In this document: positions 11,361 to 22,600 of the stretch, one piece after another
How the letters are laid out: every line of letters begins with the position of its first letter
How positions within the stretch are numbered: position 1 is the stretch's first letter
Origin: Macrocystis pyrifera
Taxonomy: Eukaryota > Sar > Phaeophyceae > Laminariales > Laminariaceae
Direction: 5' to 3'
Length of the DNA stretch: 64,000 nt
Assembly (NCBI GenBank): GCA_031763025.1
Contig: JASSKH010000024.1
Location: 10,376,087 to 10,440,086, forward strand
The notes under the pieces: generated by a model
The model's input: only the letters and a program-made list of their open reading frames with translations
Databases searched by the model: none
What the model was told of the DNA's origin: nothing
Translations under genes and position numbers: made by a program

Positions 11361-13700
11361 CTCCTATATCACTGTACGAGTGGCAAGGCGCTGTCTGTAC
11401 TGCGGCGTATTGACGTGGGCAATTGATAGTAGCGGAGCGCCACAAGCTCCCTGCCGTAGGGTTCAAGCAAAACTAATAACACGGAATCCTCCATGTGCGG
11501 CTGGACAAAATCAAGGCTCTTCAAGTTATCGCCATGTATGCTTTGATTGTCAAACCGTAAAAACGTTCCGAAATCTGCCACTAAAACGAAGTTGACGAAA
11601 CACATGGGATGAAAAGAAGGGTGTTGCCTAGTCGAATCGAACCCGCGTAATGGACTTTGGAAAATAACTCCTTGAAAAGATCAAAGCACAACTACTCCCG
11701 CCGGCTCCTGCGCAAAACATTGTCTGCTTGTGATGACTTAGGGCATCTTTTTTCATGACACCCCGTACCTGCTCAACGCCCATGTTAGTGCTCATTCTGT
11801 CTTTGTTTTTAATATTTGTTTTTCTGGGGATGTTTACGATCCTATTCGTGAGTAATCGATGCTGAAAATCATGATGCATATCGTGTGGAGTAAAAACTAA
11901 ATATTGTCCTAAACTACAGTACTACTGTAATACGAATTATTTCATTTTTTTGGCGTTGTATCGTAGGTTTTGTGGATACAATGGCATGTGTCAAAAGGGG
12001 GGCCGGGTTTTCGCTGGAGTAATGCTTGTTTTCGCAGGGATATTGTTGGTTACTGTTATTAATAGTTGTTCATTGTCTGATGGCAAACATAATTTGGGAA
12101 AATTAGCTTCCTTGGTTTTCTTCCTATTTTTTTTATCAGTTTGTGACTGATTGACTTAAAAAATCATTACGCTGTGCATGCACATTTTCGGACAGCCAAC
12201 AAAATAACTATTTAATAGTTCGAGTGTACCTCGTTACGTCCACCTGCCTGGCTGCAACGTGCCAGACGTTCCGGGCGTCATCGTACGGTAAAGCGTGGTA
12301 CGTCGACCCGATCTTTGGGGGGTGGGGATCTCGCCGGAAGCCCGCAAAGCCGACCTTGGTCAACTCGACCAATATGCGAAAGGTAAGCACATCGTCCAGA
12401 TAAAATATACTTGCTACCTGGTACCTGGTATGTCTCTATGATGAGGGCATGCATATCTGCCAATTCCCCCGATATTAATAATTGGCGTTTCTTCACCCGG
12501 CGTAAGACACGCATCACCCAACAGTGCTGTGTAGGGGGGATTGCAGTCGTAGTTTGTATATACTGTAGATGCAAGGAGGGGTGGGGTGTAAACGGTGGTG
12601 TTGTTTTTGTGGCGGTGTGCTGTTTATGCGTCATCAAAGTTTCGCTTGTCGTATATACTCGTATAACACATTCACGTTTTTATCGTATCGAAGTATGATA
12701 GCCTTCATCTCGTGCTTGATCGTCCTCTTTTTGTGATTAGCACTCACGCTGCACATTGTCGGACGGCACACGAAATAGAAGAAGTTGAAAACGGCGTATG
12801 GTTCGAGTTTCTCCCGATCTTCCCCGAACTTCGTTGCGCATATGCCAGTCCACCCGACCGCTGGGCACTTGTTTACTCATCTGCACCTTGTGCATGCCTA
12901 CAAATCAGTACTAACCCCACCCGTGGGATCACCACAGAGTGACGCCTCACTCAATCTGAGGACCTGCGCCTTACTAACTGTTGAGCATGACATTTACCTG
13001 TGTTCGATCGGACGCCTCCACTTTTGTTGGTGCATCGAAGGATTGAAACAGCAGCTGACGCACGCGGAGGCGATAAAGGCGACCATTCCAACCCTCTTCA
13101 GTGCCACTTGCTTCGTCTCCTACATACGTCAGAAGGTATGATACGCACACTACTCGTACACTAATTCCGCCGACTTCGATGGTTCACTTGAACATAGTAT
13201 GGAGGGAAGAAATGTCGAAACACGTTTTTTTTTAATATATTATGAATGCATTGTCGACCACGCTTGCTGTTACAGTAACAAGCAGCCCGCCCGACAAGTG
13301 CTGCGGTAAGGCCATCACACCATCACGCCATCATACCATCATACCATCATACCACTTTTTCGCCAAAATATGGTGTGACTGCTGTGACTGCTGTGACTGA
13401 CTGCTGTGACTGCACTCCTCTGGACTGAGGAACTACCCAATGTCAACCATTGCTGATGTCAACCATTGCCTCGGGGTACAACAACAAACAAAACACAGAA
13501 ACACAATTGGCGTCGCAAAAACAAATGGGTAGACAGTAACTCAGTTTTTGATCCCCGCCAGTCAGAACGTTTACGTTTGGGGCCCAAAAGTACCCCCCCC
13601 TTCCACACTCTACCACACCACAGTGACATCGCATAGTCGAATTTTCTTTCCAGGTAATCTGACATGCCACATATGCTGATGTTAGGGCTTCCCTCGACCG
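11361..13700. other. region without a recognised gene
   Basis: Holds a hydrophobic 66-codon frame (11950-12150, +), an unrecognised pair of overlapping frames (12712-13141, +), and simple repeats at 13305-13350 (CATCATAC type) and 13375-13415 (TGTGACTGC type). No supported gene model. Confidence 0.35.
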
Positions 13701-13709
13701 GGTTTCGCC

Positions 13710-14030
13710 ATGCAGGGTCTTCGCATGCCAGCCCACCTTGAGAGAACCGAACGCGTAATGGAAGAAGCAAAAATCAGGGCAAGGAAGGCCCGGCAGTTGC
13801 GCAACGCCGGTCAAGACCCAGCCGAACTTGTTGAAGACGAAAACAACGATGACGAACTGCAGCAAGAGCGGGACAACCACGGTACCAACGCGGGCAAGGA
13901 TGAGACCAACCCGAAGATTAAGTGGCAATCGAAACTCGACGCAGCTATGAGGCTGATTCGGCAACGGGAGCGGCGAACCTTGCTGGGGACACAGCCAACC
14001 CCGTCTGGTAGAAGCGGGAAAGCGCGATGA
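13710..14030 (+). CDS. charged, probably coiled-coil small protein
   Basis: ATG (13710) to TGA, 106 codons, as one open frame. The protein is strongly charged: a basic/acidic helix near residues 12-35 (RTERVMEEAKIRARKARQLR), an acidic asparagine-rich middle (DENNDDELQQ near 44-53) and a basic C-terminal helix. This composition is hard to explain as a by-product of non-coding sequence. The opposite strand also has a long open frame (13443-14033), which looks like a shadow. No family recognised. It could be a single-exon gene, or one exon of a longer gene whose other exons I did not find. Confidence 0.4.
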   Translation: MQGLRMPAHLERTERVMEEAKIRARKARQLRNAGQDPAELVEDENNDDELQQERDNHGTNAGKDETNPKIKWQSKLDAAMRLIRQRERRTLLGTQPTPSGRSGKAR

Positions 14031-15860
14031 CACGCGGGAAAGAGCACCTCGATATCAGATTCGTGCGGATATCCGTTCGTTGGAAGTTGGTCAGGCTGTA
14101 GATTAACCGAGGCGACGTCGACTGCCCAGCGTTCCTTATTTGGAAGCCATTGTACCTTATCCGTGCACTTGCATGTATGTGCAGACAATTGTTTGAGGAA
14201 ATAGCACTGGTCGAACGCACAATAGATTTCGGGAAATGTTTATCAGTGATCAACGTTAAAGCTCATGCTGGACTTTTATCGTAGCCCCGTCTCCTCTCTA
14301 TTGCTGTGGATGCCTTACTATTTAGGGTTCCTCTGAGCATATTTTCACAGCACTGACGGATGGCAAACGCAATAAAAATAGTAATAATGATAAACTATAG
14401 ATGAGTCATAGAGGCAAGGGCGTCGTGCGGGTATCCGTTGTGGACGTGTACGTTGCCCAAAGTTTATTGTAGCTGTGGCCCACACAAAGCAGAACCATCA
14501 GTCACGATCCGCGAAAAAAACACGCGAATACCCTCCACGAATTACCAACACCCGGATAGCCAAACACGCCTCTACAAAGAACCTCGTCGTGGAGGCAGCA
14601 AAGGCATCATATCAAGCATAGAGAGGGGTCTAGAACGTGTTTGTTAAATCAAAACGCCTTTTTAACATGCTCGTCTTTTCGGAGTGCTTTTCCTTCGCAC
14701 CAGTCGCAGAGAAAAGGCCACGCCACGCCATGTGTTCCCGCCACATACAAGAGGTGTGATACCGGACCAATGTTGTTGCCGGCGATACGTACTGTAGGTT
14801 CAGGTTTTAGAAGGGCGCACGTCTTACGGCGGGCGTTGATACCGCGGTGATTACTGGCGGCCTCCACATGATTCTACACCACGAGTACCGAGACAGTCAC
14901 TTTTATGTGGCCAGCATGAACATCCCATTGAGCTGAGCCATTATTGTACGACGACTTGCTGCGTGATTTTCAGCGTCAATCTCTCCCACCAATACACCAA
15001 TAGATATTGCAGTAAACATTACATGTTACGAGAAACAAGAAAAACATGGAAAACCAAAAAAGATATTAGCATTTGCTACAATTCGAAGGGGAACGGCGCA
15101 AGTAAGACTTAGTAAACTTCCTCTAGGGTAAAGTTGATCGCTATAGTACGGGGAGGAGGCGTCGTTGAGGATAGAAACTGTAAAATAATGGTATGCGGAC
15201 AAGGACGAGCAAGCATGTAGGAAGGCCGGATGCATGCCGTTTAACCACGACCGAAAAGCTGGATCTCAGTGTCGACCACAGAAAGAGGTCTCGTTCGCAA
15301 CGCACATAAACAAACAGTAATAAATGAAGAGAAGTCTATGATGGAAAAGTATAACGGTATTAGCAGCAAACAGGACAGGATGAGCATCGACAAGTTGTGA
15401 TAAAACTAAATGAACCCTAGATGCGCGACAAAAATAAAGGCAAGCACCGAAGGGGAGAAGGGGAGACACCTGTGACCCTGATTTGTCCAGAAAACCGCTG
15501 AGGGTAAATACCTACTATCGTTAATACGAGCTGGGCCAGCCATAAAACGGGGAATCCTTCCTGAAGTCGTATCTCGAGAACCACTGCGAGTTAGACTCAA
15601 CTAAAGACACCGCTGTAATCGACAAATCATCGTGGAGATGCAGGGCAACACGCTCATGTGATTGGGCGTGACAAAACAAAATGAATTGTTCGTGTTGTAG
15701 TATACTTGAATTGAGTGTGTATTAAATGGGCATTTGAAACGTTTTTTTTGCGGCGGAATATCGCTGACACATATTTTTTTTGAACAAAAATATCACCTAC
15801 CACCACACCTCGTACCACACAGCTGCCGTTAGACCCCTTGCGCATCGCACCGCGCGTGGC
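14031..15860. other. region without a recognised gene
   Basis: AT-richer sequence with scattered short frames on both strands and no motif, repeat array or splice-consistent exon chain. Confidence 0.35.
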
Positions 15861-15863
15861 GAC

Positions 15864-17557
15864 ATGGCGTCAAGCTCACCTGAAGCTGAGGTAGGGAGGA
15901 CGACCTCTGTGCCTACGGTCCTTTTTGATCGTCCAACGGGGACATGGAGGCTGAGAATGAACTTCACGCCAAGCACAAAACTGCCTACCAAGCGTGTGCT
16001 ATCGCAAAGGTTCGGCAGCTTTCAGGAGGCGGAAGCAACGATTCCCTGGTGGCGCCTCAGCTATGAACAAGGGCATGCAGGCAAGAAGACCGACCCGTCT
16101 CCATGTCCAGGTCGACAGCAGAGGTCGCCCTCGGCGGCAGGGGCAGGGCCGGTAGCGACAATCCTCCCTCAAGGCAAGTGCGATTCCATGCCGTGCTTGT
16201 GTTGGTTCGTGTCAGGATGTGTGCAATTGCGCCGACTGTGGCTTCACGATGTACTCAAACCACGAGACACGTAATGTATGTTCTCCTGTGTTCGATGCCA
16301 TCCGTTGCCGTGCTGTCTCATCGTACGAGTACGCTCGCACTATCCACCGAGAAGTCTGCGTGCAGCCCGTGTCGGCACAACAGTAGTGCTGTCCTCAGAT
16401 GTTTATCTTATTGCTCTACGAGTACTTCTGTTATCGTACGAGTACGTACTACGAGTACTGTGTGGGCCCTATGTATGGTACTGGTTCTACTGCTGTGTGG
16501 GTTCATATTATACCAGTTACAAACATACTCGTACTCGTACTGCTGTTTGTGTTATACATCGGCGCCGAAGAAACAATGGAGCGAGCACAAAGCAGCTTGT
16601 GGTTGGCGTCACTCGCATGTGTTGCTGCAAAAGAGCATGTGGTGAACACACCCATATGTGCTGGCTGTTCCCCTGTCCCAGCGAGCGCTATTACTATCGA
16701 AGTGTCAATATACGATGCCTGGTACATTTCTAAAAATATGCCACACTGTTTTCAAGTGATTTGTCCCCAAAAGCGGGGTTGTAGTCGTACGTACAGAGAT
16801 TAAGAGCTCATTGGCGCTGCCTTTACTGCTGTCTACTGCACTGTTTTTCCCCTTTTTGACGTCGCCCGTAATGTCTCGCGTGACTTGCATTATCTGTCGA
16901 GACGTCTGTCTGCGTGCAGTTTTGTTTCGATATCGCAGTGCTGCCCATAGATGTGCTTTTCTTGCTGTTCTACTCGCACTACTGTTCTACGACGTACGTA
17001 CGTACGTACCTGTGTTACTTCATATGCTATCGGTTTCTATTACACTGCTTATGAAATAGTGCACACATGGAGCTTGCACACACGTTGCGATTGGCGGTTT
17101 TCGTAAAAGGTGCTTCGACGAACATGCAGTGACCACACCCACCCATTTGTACTCCTCTCCGTACGAGAAAAAGTGGCAACACGTATCTTATGCGTGCATT
17201 GGTGCTGTTTGTACTGCTGTGTTAGCCTGCAATGTTGTGTGCATGACTGCCGGTGGAAAAGTGTCCCTGTGCTTCCGCTGTTTCAACTGCTACTGTTGGT
17301 GCATACCTCGACTGGTTCCCCTCGCCCTCCCTGTCGCTTTCCAACACACAATAGGTAAATCTCAGAACAGCTTGCACCGGCTGGACGGCGCGCAGGAACA
17401 GAAATTCAAGAAACAGCGCAGGGAAGGGGCTGACGTGAAACGTGGGGAATGGATGGCGTCGACGGTCCTGAGCGATCGCGATAAGCGGTACGTCACGCGT
17501 GCATGGAATCGGCGCGAGGAGAAGGCGGCGAAGAAGTTCACATCTTCTGAGAGCTAA
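15864..17557 (+). CDS. possible Cys-rich, MYND-like zinc-finger gene (exons unresolved)
   Basis: Pieces of a possible plus-strand gene. An ATG at 15864 opens MASSSPEAE before a GTAGGG donor. Near 16183-16250 one frame reads CRACVGSCQDVCNCADCGFT: C-x2-C-x9-C-x2-C followed by x4-Y, the spacing of the first half of a MYND finger. At 16560-16605 another frame reads KKQWSEHKAAC, like the closing W-x2-H-x3-C of MYND domains. A final open frame ends at TAA 17555-17557 with a charged tail (RDKRYVTRAWNRREEKAAKK). The middle cysteine pair is not accounted for and exon joins are unproven, so this could be a decayed gene. MYND domains usually mediate protein contacts. Confidence 0.27.
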
Positions 17558-18190
17558 CTCATTCCATTGTATAGTGACAAGTGAAGAAAGGAGGGGTTGC
17601 TGAACAAGCGAAGGGCGCACCACACAATCAGCTTTCCATGGCGTTGTTGTTGTCGTCGTCGTTGCGCGGGACGCGTTGTGCTTCTTGTCGCGACCCGAAC
17701 CATGCGATGAAGCTTCTAGCCTCTCGCGTAGAGTTCGTAGGATTCATCTATCCTGTATTTTGGTGAATATGCTTTGGCTCTTGAGGTCTCCGGGGTTCAA
17801 TTAAAAAACAAATGCACGACGTTGCTGCGAATGTCGTTACAGTAGGATGGCGACGACGATGAACACCCAGAGATTCATGCGATTCGCGTTGTGGGAATCA
17901 TACAGAAAAACTCCGGTAGCCCGATGAAAGTATTACAACTGGCATCATGAACATATTTACTGGTTGTGGGAGGGAATGGAACGGGGCCATGAGCCGTTGC
18001 CCTTGACGACCGTCCAGATACTCGTTGCTACACGTCTTTCTGTCTACAGGCGCCAAGCAAGTAATCAATTTGCGGTGTAAGCTTGCCTTGCTCATTACTA
18101 CTATGAGTAGGCTCATATTAATTCGGCACGACGCGCACATTCAGGTATGTTAGACAACAGATTTTACGCGAGTAAGCCATCATGTGGTAA

Positions 18191-18457
18191 GATCATGCAG
18201 ACGAGACACTTTGTATCCCTGGACAGGTTTGCCTGTTAAGTCGGTACTCGTTGGTACTCACGTGTCTTGGTTGCTTCGAGATAGAAGAAGAGCAGCTTCA
18301 CTCCTCTCGTGCACGCGGAGACTGAGACCAAGCTCGTGCCCGCTGGAAAACCCGTGGTTTTTCACCTATGATACGCCTTCCAAGCATTACGAATACGATC
18401 CCAGCGCCTGAACCCAGGTAATTCCTTTCAACCTCATTCAAAGCAGTATCATAACAC
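18191..18457. repeat. ~270-bp direct repeat, copy 1
   Basis: From GATCATGCAGACGAGACAC to AAAGCAGTATCATAACAC, closely matching 18989-19262 with scattered substitutions. The two copies flank a reverse-transcriptase fragment. Read on the minus strand, copy 2 is an open frame (FRRWDRICNAWKAYLRWKI) while copy 1 contains stops, so the repeat may derive from an element's coding sequence rather than an LTR. Confidence 0.85.
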
Positions 18458-18478
18458 TAGCCCACTCTGATGAGCCAC

Positions 18479-18777
18479 ATATGCAGAATTATGAGTCGAA
18501 GACGCGGCTCCTCAAAACCCACTCCCACACCTCTGAACGGCAAGGCAACGCCCTTTTTCCGGAGAAGCGCGGTGAGAGGACGCATCCGTTTAGACAGGTC
18601 GGGCAGGAATTTACGATAATATCCCACGCCACCCATCAGGGTCCGGGCCTGCTTGAGGTTCTTGGGCATGGGCAGTTTCATCAAACGCCCCGACGGTACC
18701 CATTCCGTCTGACCGCGACCGCGCCGAGCCCGTAGGGACTCCTCTTTTACGGCTGCCGCTGCCGAATGACGCACCAC
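18479..18777 (-). pseudogene. Ty3/Gypsy-type reverse transcriptase fragment
   Basis: The minus-strand frame contains LPMPKNLKQARTLMGGVGYY followed by RKFLPDLSKRMRPLTALLRK. This is the characteristic end of the reverse-transcriptase domain and connection region of Ty3/Gypsy Pol, where a thumb helix precedes a YYRKF-type motif and the P-L-T-x-L-L-[RK]-K block. The catalytic YxDD region upstream and RNase H downstream are missing, and after ALPFRG the similarity fades. It is a short relic between two direct repeats, not a functional element. Confidence 0.78.
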
Positions 18778-18988
18778 CCGTCACCACGACCGATTTGGAC
18801 GTTCTCGGCGCAGCTGCCGAATTTCAGTTCGGTGATTCCGCAGTGTGCTATTCGCACGCCGACTGGGCTCGGGAACAACAGGCCGAGCCCGCGTTCAACG
18901 CCAGCATGCGCTACATAGCCCTTGGCCGGCCGGAAGTTTTGCCAGCCGACTTTTTGAAAAGTCCTGAGCCGAAGACGCCACTTGTTAT

Positions 18989-19262
18989 GATCATGCAGGC
19001 GAGACACGTTGTATCCCTGGACAATTTTGCCTATTAAGTCGGTACTCGTTGGTACTGACGTGTCTTGGTTGCTTAGAGATAGAAGAAGAGCAGCTTCACT
19101 CCTCTCGTGCACGCGGAGATTGAGACCAAGCTCGTGCCCCTCCGGAAAACCCCTGATTTTCCACCTAAGATACGCCTTCCAAGCATTACAAATACGATCC
19201 CAGCGCCTGAACCCAGGTAATTGCCGGGTTTTCAACCTCATTCAAAGCAGTATCACAACACA
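18989..19262. repeat. ~270-bp direct repeat, copy 2
   Basis: Second copy of 18191-18457. On the minus strand it lies inside a 164-codon open frame (18747-19241) that continues toward the reverse-transcriptase fragment. The protein is unrecognised but contains well-spread aromatic and charged residues. Confidence 0.85.
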
Positions 19263-19478
19263 TGCACTCCATGATGCTCTTCGTCGAAATTGCCACAATG
19301 CTGATAAAGAAACGTCCCGGGGGCGCACTATGACTTTCCGATCGTAAAAAATCGCCCGGGAGCGTTTACCATATGCCTGGGGCGTATTCTGGAAAGAATT
19401 TTCTACATTTTTTCCCCCACGGGGCAACATGGAAAAAAACGAACGTCTCTATTTCTTACATTCTCTCTGCATACTTTC

Positions 19479-19778
19479 ATGCTATACGTACAGGCTGTGA
19501 CCATTGGTGACCATTGGTACCGGGGAATCCTCGAAGCAGCTGAACAGTTCATGGGCAGGTGGCACGAGGCTGAGGCAAAGCTGAGTAGACAGCGCCGTGC
19601 ATCCGCTGCACGTAGTGTTAGAGGGAATGGGGGGAGGGGTAACAGCAGGAGGGGTAGAGGGAACACCGTACAAGTGTATGGGGGCAGGGGGGGGAACAGG
19701 AGGAGTAGAAGGGAAACCGCGGTAGAAGAGAGTAGCAGAGAGACCGCAGATAGGGTAGCAAGGTACCAGGCCGACTAA
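19479..19778 (+). CDS. RG-rich open frame, possibly Gag-like
   Basis: A 99-codon plus-strand frame. Residues 15-45 look helical (ILEAAEQFMGRWHEAEAKLS), then an arginine-glycine/asparagine segment follows (GNGGRGNSRRGRGNTVQVYG) with an acidic/basic tail. RG-rich tails bind nucleic acid in many proteins, including some retrotransposon Gag proteins, and the neighbouring Ty3/Gypsy debris makes that origin possible. There is no zinc knuckle, so the assignment is only inference. Confidence 0.25.
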   Translation: MLYVQAVTIGDHWYRGILEAAEQFMGRWHEAEAKLSRQRRASAARSVRGNGGRGNSRRGRGNTVQVYGGRGGNRRSRRETAVEESSRETADRVARYQAD

Positions 19779-20494
19779 TAAGTTGGACGTTCCTTTGCTA
19801 CTCGTACCGCCAACTGCTGCGGCCGTTCGGTATGCATTTTGATTTTTTCCCTTCTTATCCTTATGAAAGAAGTACTACATAGTGGGTGGGTGACGAGCGT
19901 ATTTTGGCCCACTCACTATTGCTCTTTTTACTTAGTTAAGTGTTCACCGGGATGCATAGTCCCCTTTTCCCTTCTCGTATCTTTCCCCTTGCACGTCCCT
20001 TTTGGCTCATGCTCGGGGTAAGTATGTATGTGTCTGAGCTTTGGCTTCCCATTTTATTTATTTATTTGGGATTCTTCCCCTTTTCTTTCTTTTTCTTTTT
20101 CTTGTTCTTTTTTGGTTTGGTTTTTTCGTTGCTTCTCTTTCTTTATGGTGTATTTTGGTTGCTGGCGTATGTATGTATGTTGTGTCGGCCGCACCTAGTG
20201 CGAAGGCATGGTATTACGTAGGCTATTAATGCATCACGGTGTGTTATCTCTGTGTCGTAGGCTGTGACCACAGAGCTCGTATCTTTCTAGGGTGAAGAAT
20301 CAGCACGGACACTGGGCTTGCTGGATGTCGACGAGTAGAAGAACGGTTTAATGTGAAGAACACACACACACATTGGACGACGGTCAGAACGACTCTTCAA
20401 TGCGAAGACGCACCGTCATCATAACAATCACAACCACCACCTCTACAAACCTACTTGTGTGTGTGAAACTGCATGAGTCAATTGTTTGTTTTCA
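19779..20494. other. region without a recognised gene
   Basis: A pyrimidine-rich stretch (20040-20170) creates overlapping hydrophobic frames of no apparent significance. Nothing else is supported. Confidence 0.4.
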
Positions 20495-21680
20495 AAGGAT
20501 AGACCACTGAGCTACTCAGTCAGCGCTGACTGAGTAGCTCAGTGGTCTGCTGACTGAGAAGCTCCGTGGTCTATCCTTTATAAAAGAACAAAATAAGTAC
20601 CTTTGGGCTCGATACGGCCTCCCGCCGATAACATCCTCCGGGGTTGATCAAGCCCCTAATCAACGCCTGGTTTTTCCTTCATATTGTCCCCCTCCCTAGT
20701 CGTGCGTTATTTTACTCAAGTGGTTCACTCCACTTTCGACTCTCTGGTTGAGTGTTCTTTTATCGTGGTTCTCTCCGCTTGATTTTCCTTTTTCTACCCA
20801 CGACAAAAAAAGCGGAAATACTACGTCTGGCGGGACTCGAACCACGGACTTCTTTTGTTCGAAATATAAAGGATAAACCACTGAGCTCCTCAGTTGGGTC
20901 AGTGGTCTATACTTTATAAACTAACAGAAGAAGTATCTTTTGGCTAGATAGGGCCTCCCGCCGATAACATCCTCCGGGGTTGATCAAGCCCCCAACCAGC
21001 GCCTGATTTTTCCTTCATATTGTCCCTCTCCCTAGTCGTGTGTTCTTTTTACTCAAGCGGTTCACTCCACTTGGTTTTCCCCTTTACCCTCGGCAGAAAA
21101 AACGGAAATACGACATCTGGCGGGGCTCGAACCCCGGACTTCTTTCGTTCGTTTGTACAGCAGTAGCTCAGTGGTCTAACCTTTATAAAATCGAACGATC
21201 AAATCCGGGGTTGGCCCACCACCAGATGTCGTATATCCGCTTTTTCTGCCGTGGGTAGAAAAAGGGAAAATCAAGTGGAGTGAACCGCTTGAGTAAACAG
21301 AACGCACGAATAGGGAGGGGGTCAACTGAGTAGCTCAGTGGTCTAACCTTTATAAACGAACAAAAGAAGTCTGGAGTTCGAGTCCCGCCAGACGTCGTAT
21401 TCCCGGCAGAAAAAGGAAGTCAAATGGAGAGAACCACGATAAAAGAACACTGGAACAGAGAGTCGAAAGTGAAGTGAACCACTCGAGCACATTAACGCAT
21501 GACTAGCGAGGGGGGCAATATGAAGGAAAAACCAGGCGTTGATTAGGGGCTTGATCAATCCCGGAGGATGTTATCGGCGGGAGGCCGTATCGAGCCCAAA
21601 CGTACTGCTTTTGTTCTTTTACAAAGGATAGACCACTGAGAACACTGAGAAACTCAGTGGTCTATCCTTTATAAACGAAC
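20495..21680. mobile_element. nest of tRNA-like foldback elements (four copies)
   Basis: Four copies of one family: A 20552-20893 (minus), B 20897-21150 (minus, shortened), C 21160-21325 (plus, truncated) and D 21330-21650 (plus). Reading copy D, TAGCTCAGTGG fits a Pol III A box and, about 45 bp on, GAGTTCGAGTCCCG fits a B box. A unique middle containing TTGATTAGGGGCTTGATCAA and ATGTTATCGGCGGGAGGCCG follows. The end is an inverted copy of the start (CTTTTATAAAGGATAGACCACTGAG type). It thus combines a tRNA-derived head, as in SINEs, with terminal inverted repeats, as in foldback or MITE elements. No protein is encoded. Confidence 0.8.
20501..20548. repeat. 48-bp perfect palindrome
   Basis: AGACCACTGAGCTACTCAGT at 20501-20520 begins a sequence identical to its own reverse complement over 48 bp, with no spacer. 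It is formed by two A-box-type ends of the foldback family meeting head to head. A related hairpin with 18-bp arms lies at 21623-21640 and 21653-21670. Confidence 0.95.
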
Positions 21681-22051
21681 ATCAATGACGCGTTTTTCCT
21701 GTTCGTGCGAAGGACCGTGTTTACTGTTGCACCAACCATGCTTGGTACGCATACTGTATACCAGGTACCAGAGGTATGCACACACATTTCCTATGTATCA
21801 ATCACCCCCTCGCCTGGTTCGGAAGAAGAGCAGCTCCATTATCCACGTTCAAACAATTTACCAGCCGGGTCGTTCACCCCAACAATTCAAAAGGGGGAGA
21901 GTTTGATCGTGTGCCTGCAGAGTGTGTTGCCTTCCTTGCTGTCGGCGGGGTGTGTCTAGTATACTCCGTTTTTTCCCATTTTTTGTTTTTGCTGAAAATA
22001 GCACCCCGGGGTGTTTACCATGAATGAGGGGGCATTGACCAGCGTTATTAT

Positions 22052-22465
22052 ATGGTGGTCTTGTTTGTATTGATTGGCATTTTCTTTCTTGTGGTACTTG
22101 TACCGGCGCGAGATTCGCCAGCCAGCAGGATCCCAACAAAAATAAAGTATGAACGCGGAGGCATGCAGCGTACACGCATGAGCCCCAGCAGCTATAGCTG
22201 CTATTATCCGGAATCGGGAACCAACAGCTGGTATGCTGTTACTGATGTAACGGTTTGGCGACAATCCATTCTACGCGATGATACCGCTGCACACAACAGA
22301 CAAACCGCGTTTATCATTGCTTTTACCAATCGCCCACTCGATCTAAGCCTCATAACACTCTCCCCCCCTGGAACGGACCGGATATACGGGTCGACGCGTG
22401 ACACCAACAACACGCGGTTCCAATTTCTGGGGATCCAGAAGTATTTTGTCAGATTCTTGACATGA
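22052..22465 (+). CDS. possible secreted or membrane-anchored protein
   Basis: Open frame of 137 codons. Residues 2-18 are strongly hydrophobic (VVLFVLIGIFFLVVLVP), then ARDSPAS, resembling a signal peptide or membrane anchor. The rest is mixed and protein-like. The segment encoding the FTNRPLDLSLITLSPPG region has a nearby non-coding near-copy at 22603-22640, so part of the frame overlaps a repeat. The start lacks supporting context and no family is recognised. Confidence 0.25.
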   Translation: MVVLFVLIGIFFLVVLVPARDSPASRIPTKIKYERGGMQRTRMSPSSYSCYYPESGTNSWYAVTDVTVWRQSILRDDTAAHNRQTAFIIAFTNRPLDLSLITLSPPGTDRIYGSTRDTNNTRFQFLGIQKYFVRFLT

Positions 22466-22495
22466 GGAAATTCACTTTTCTTTAAAAAGCGATTT

Positions 22496-22600
22496 CATGG
22501 TGGATGTGAGATTCGAACTCACGACCAACGACCCATGTTCTGCCGTCGTCGCCATTTGTTAAGGTCTTAGTCCGTTGGGCTAAAGGTAAAAGGTTACGTA
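22496..22600 (-). repeat. tRNA-like repeat or pseudogene
   Basis: On the minus strand GTGAGTTCGAATCTCACATC forms a good T-arm with a B box, and TTAGCCCAACGG upstream resembles an A box. The 5' side does not pair with the 3' acceptor strand (ATCCACC), and the spacing between arms is too long for an ordinary tRNA. It is more likely a tRNA-derived element than a working gene. Confidence 0.4.

Noticed and set aside
13443..14033. 196-codon minus-strand frame
   Set aside because: It mirrors the charged plus-strand ORF at 13710-14030; its composition is that of an antisense shadow.
22496..22600. Functional tRNA gene on the minus strand
   Set aside because: The T-arm is good, but the acceptor strands do not pair and the distance between arms is too long.
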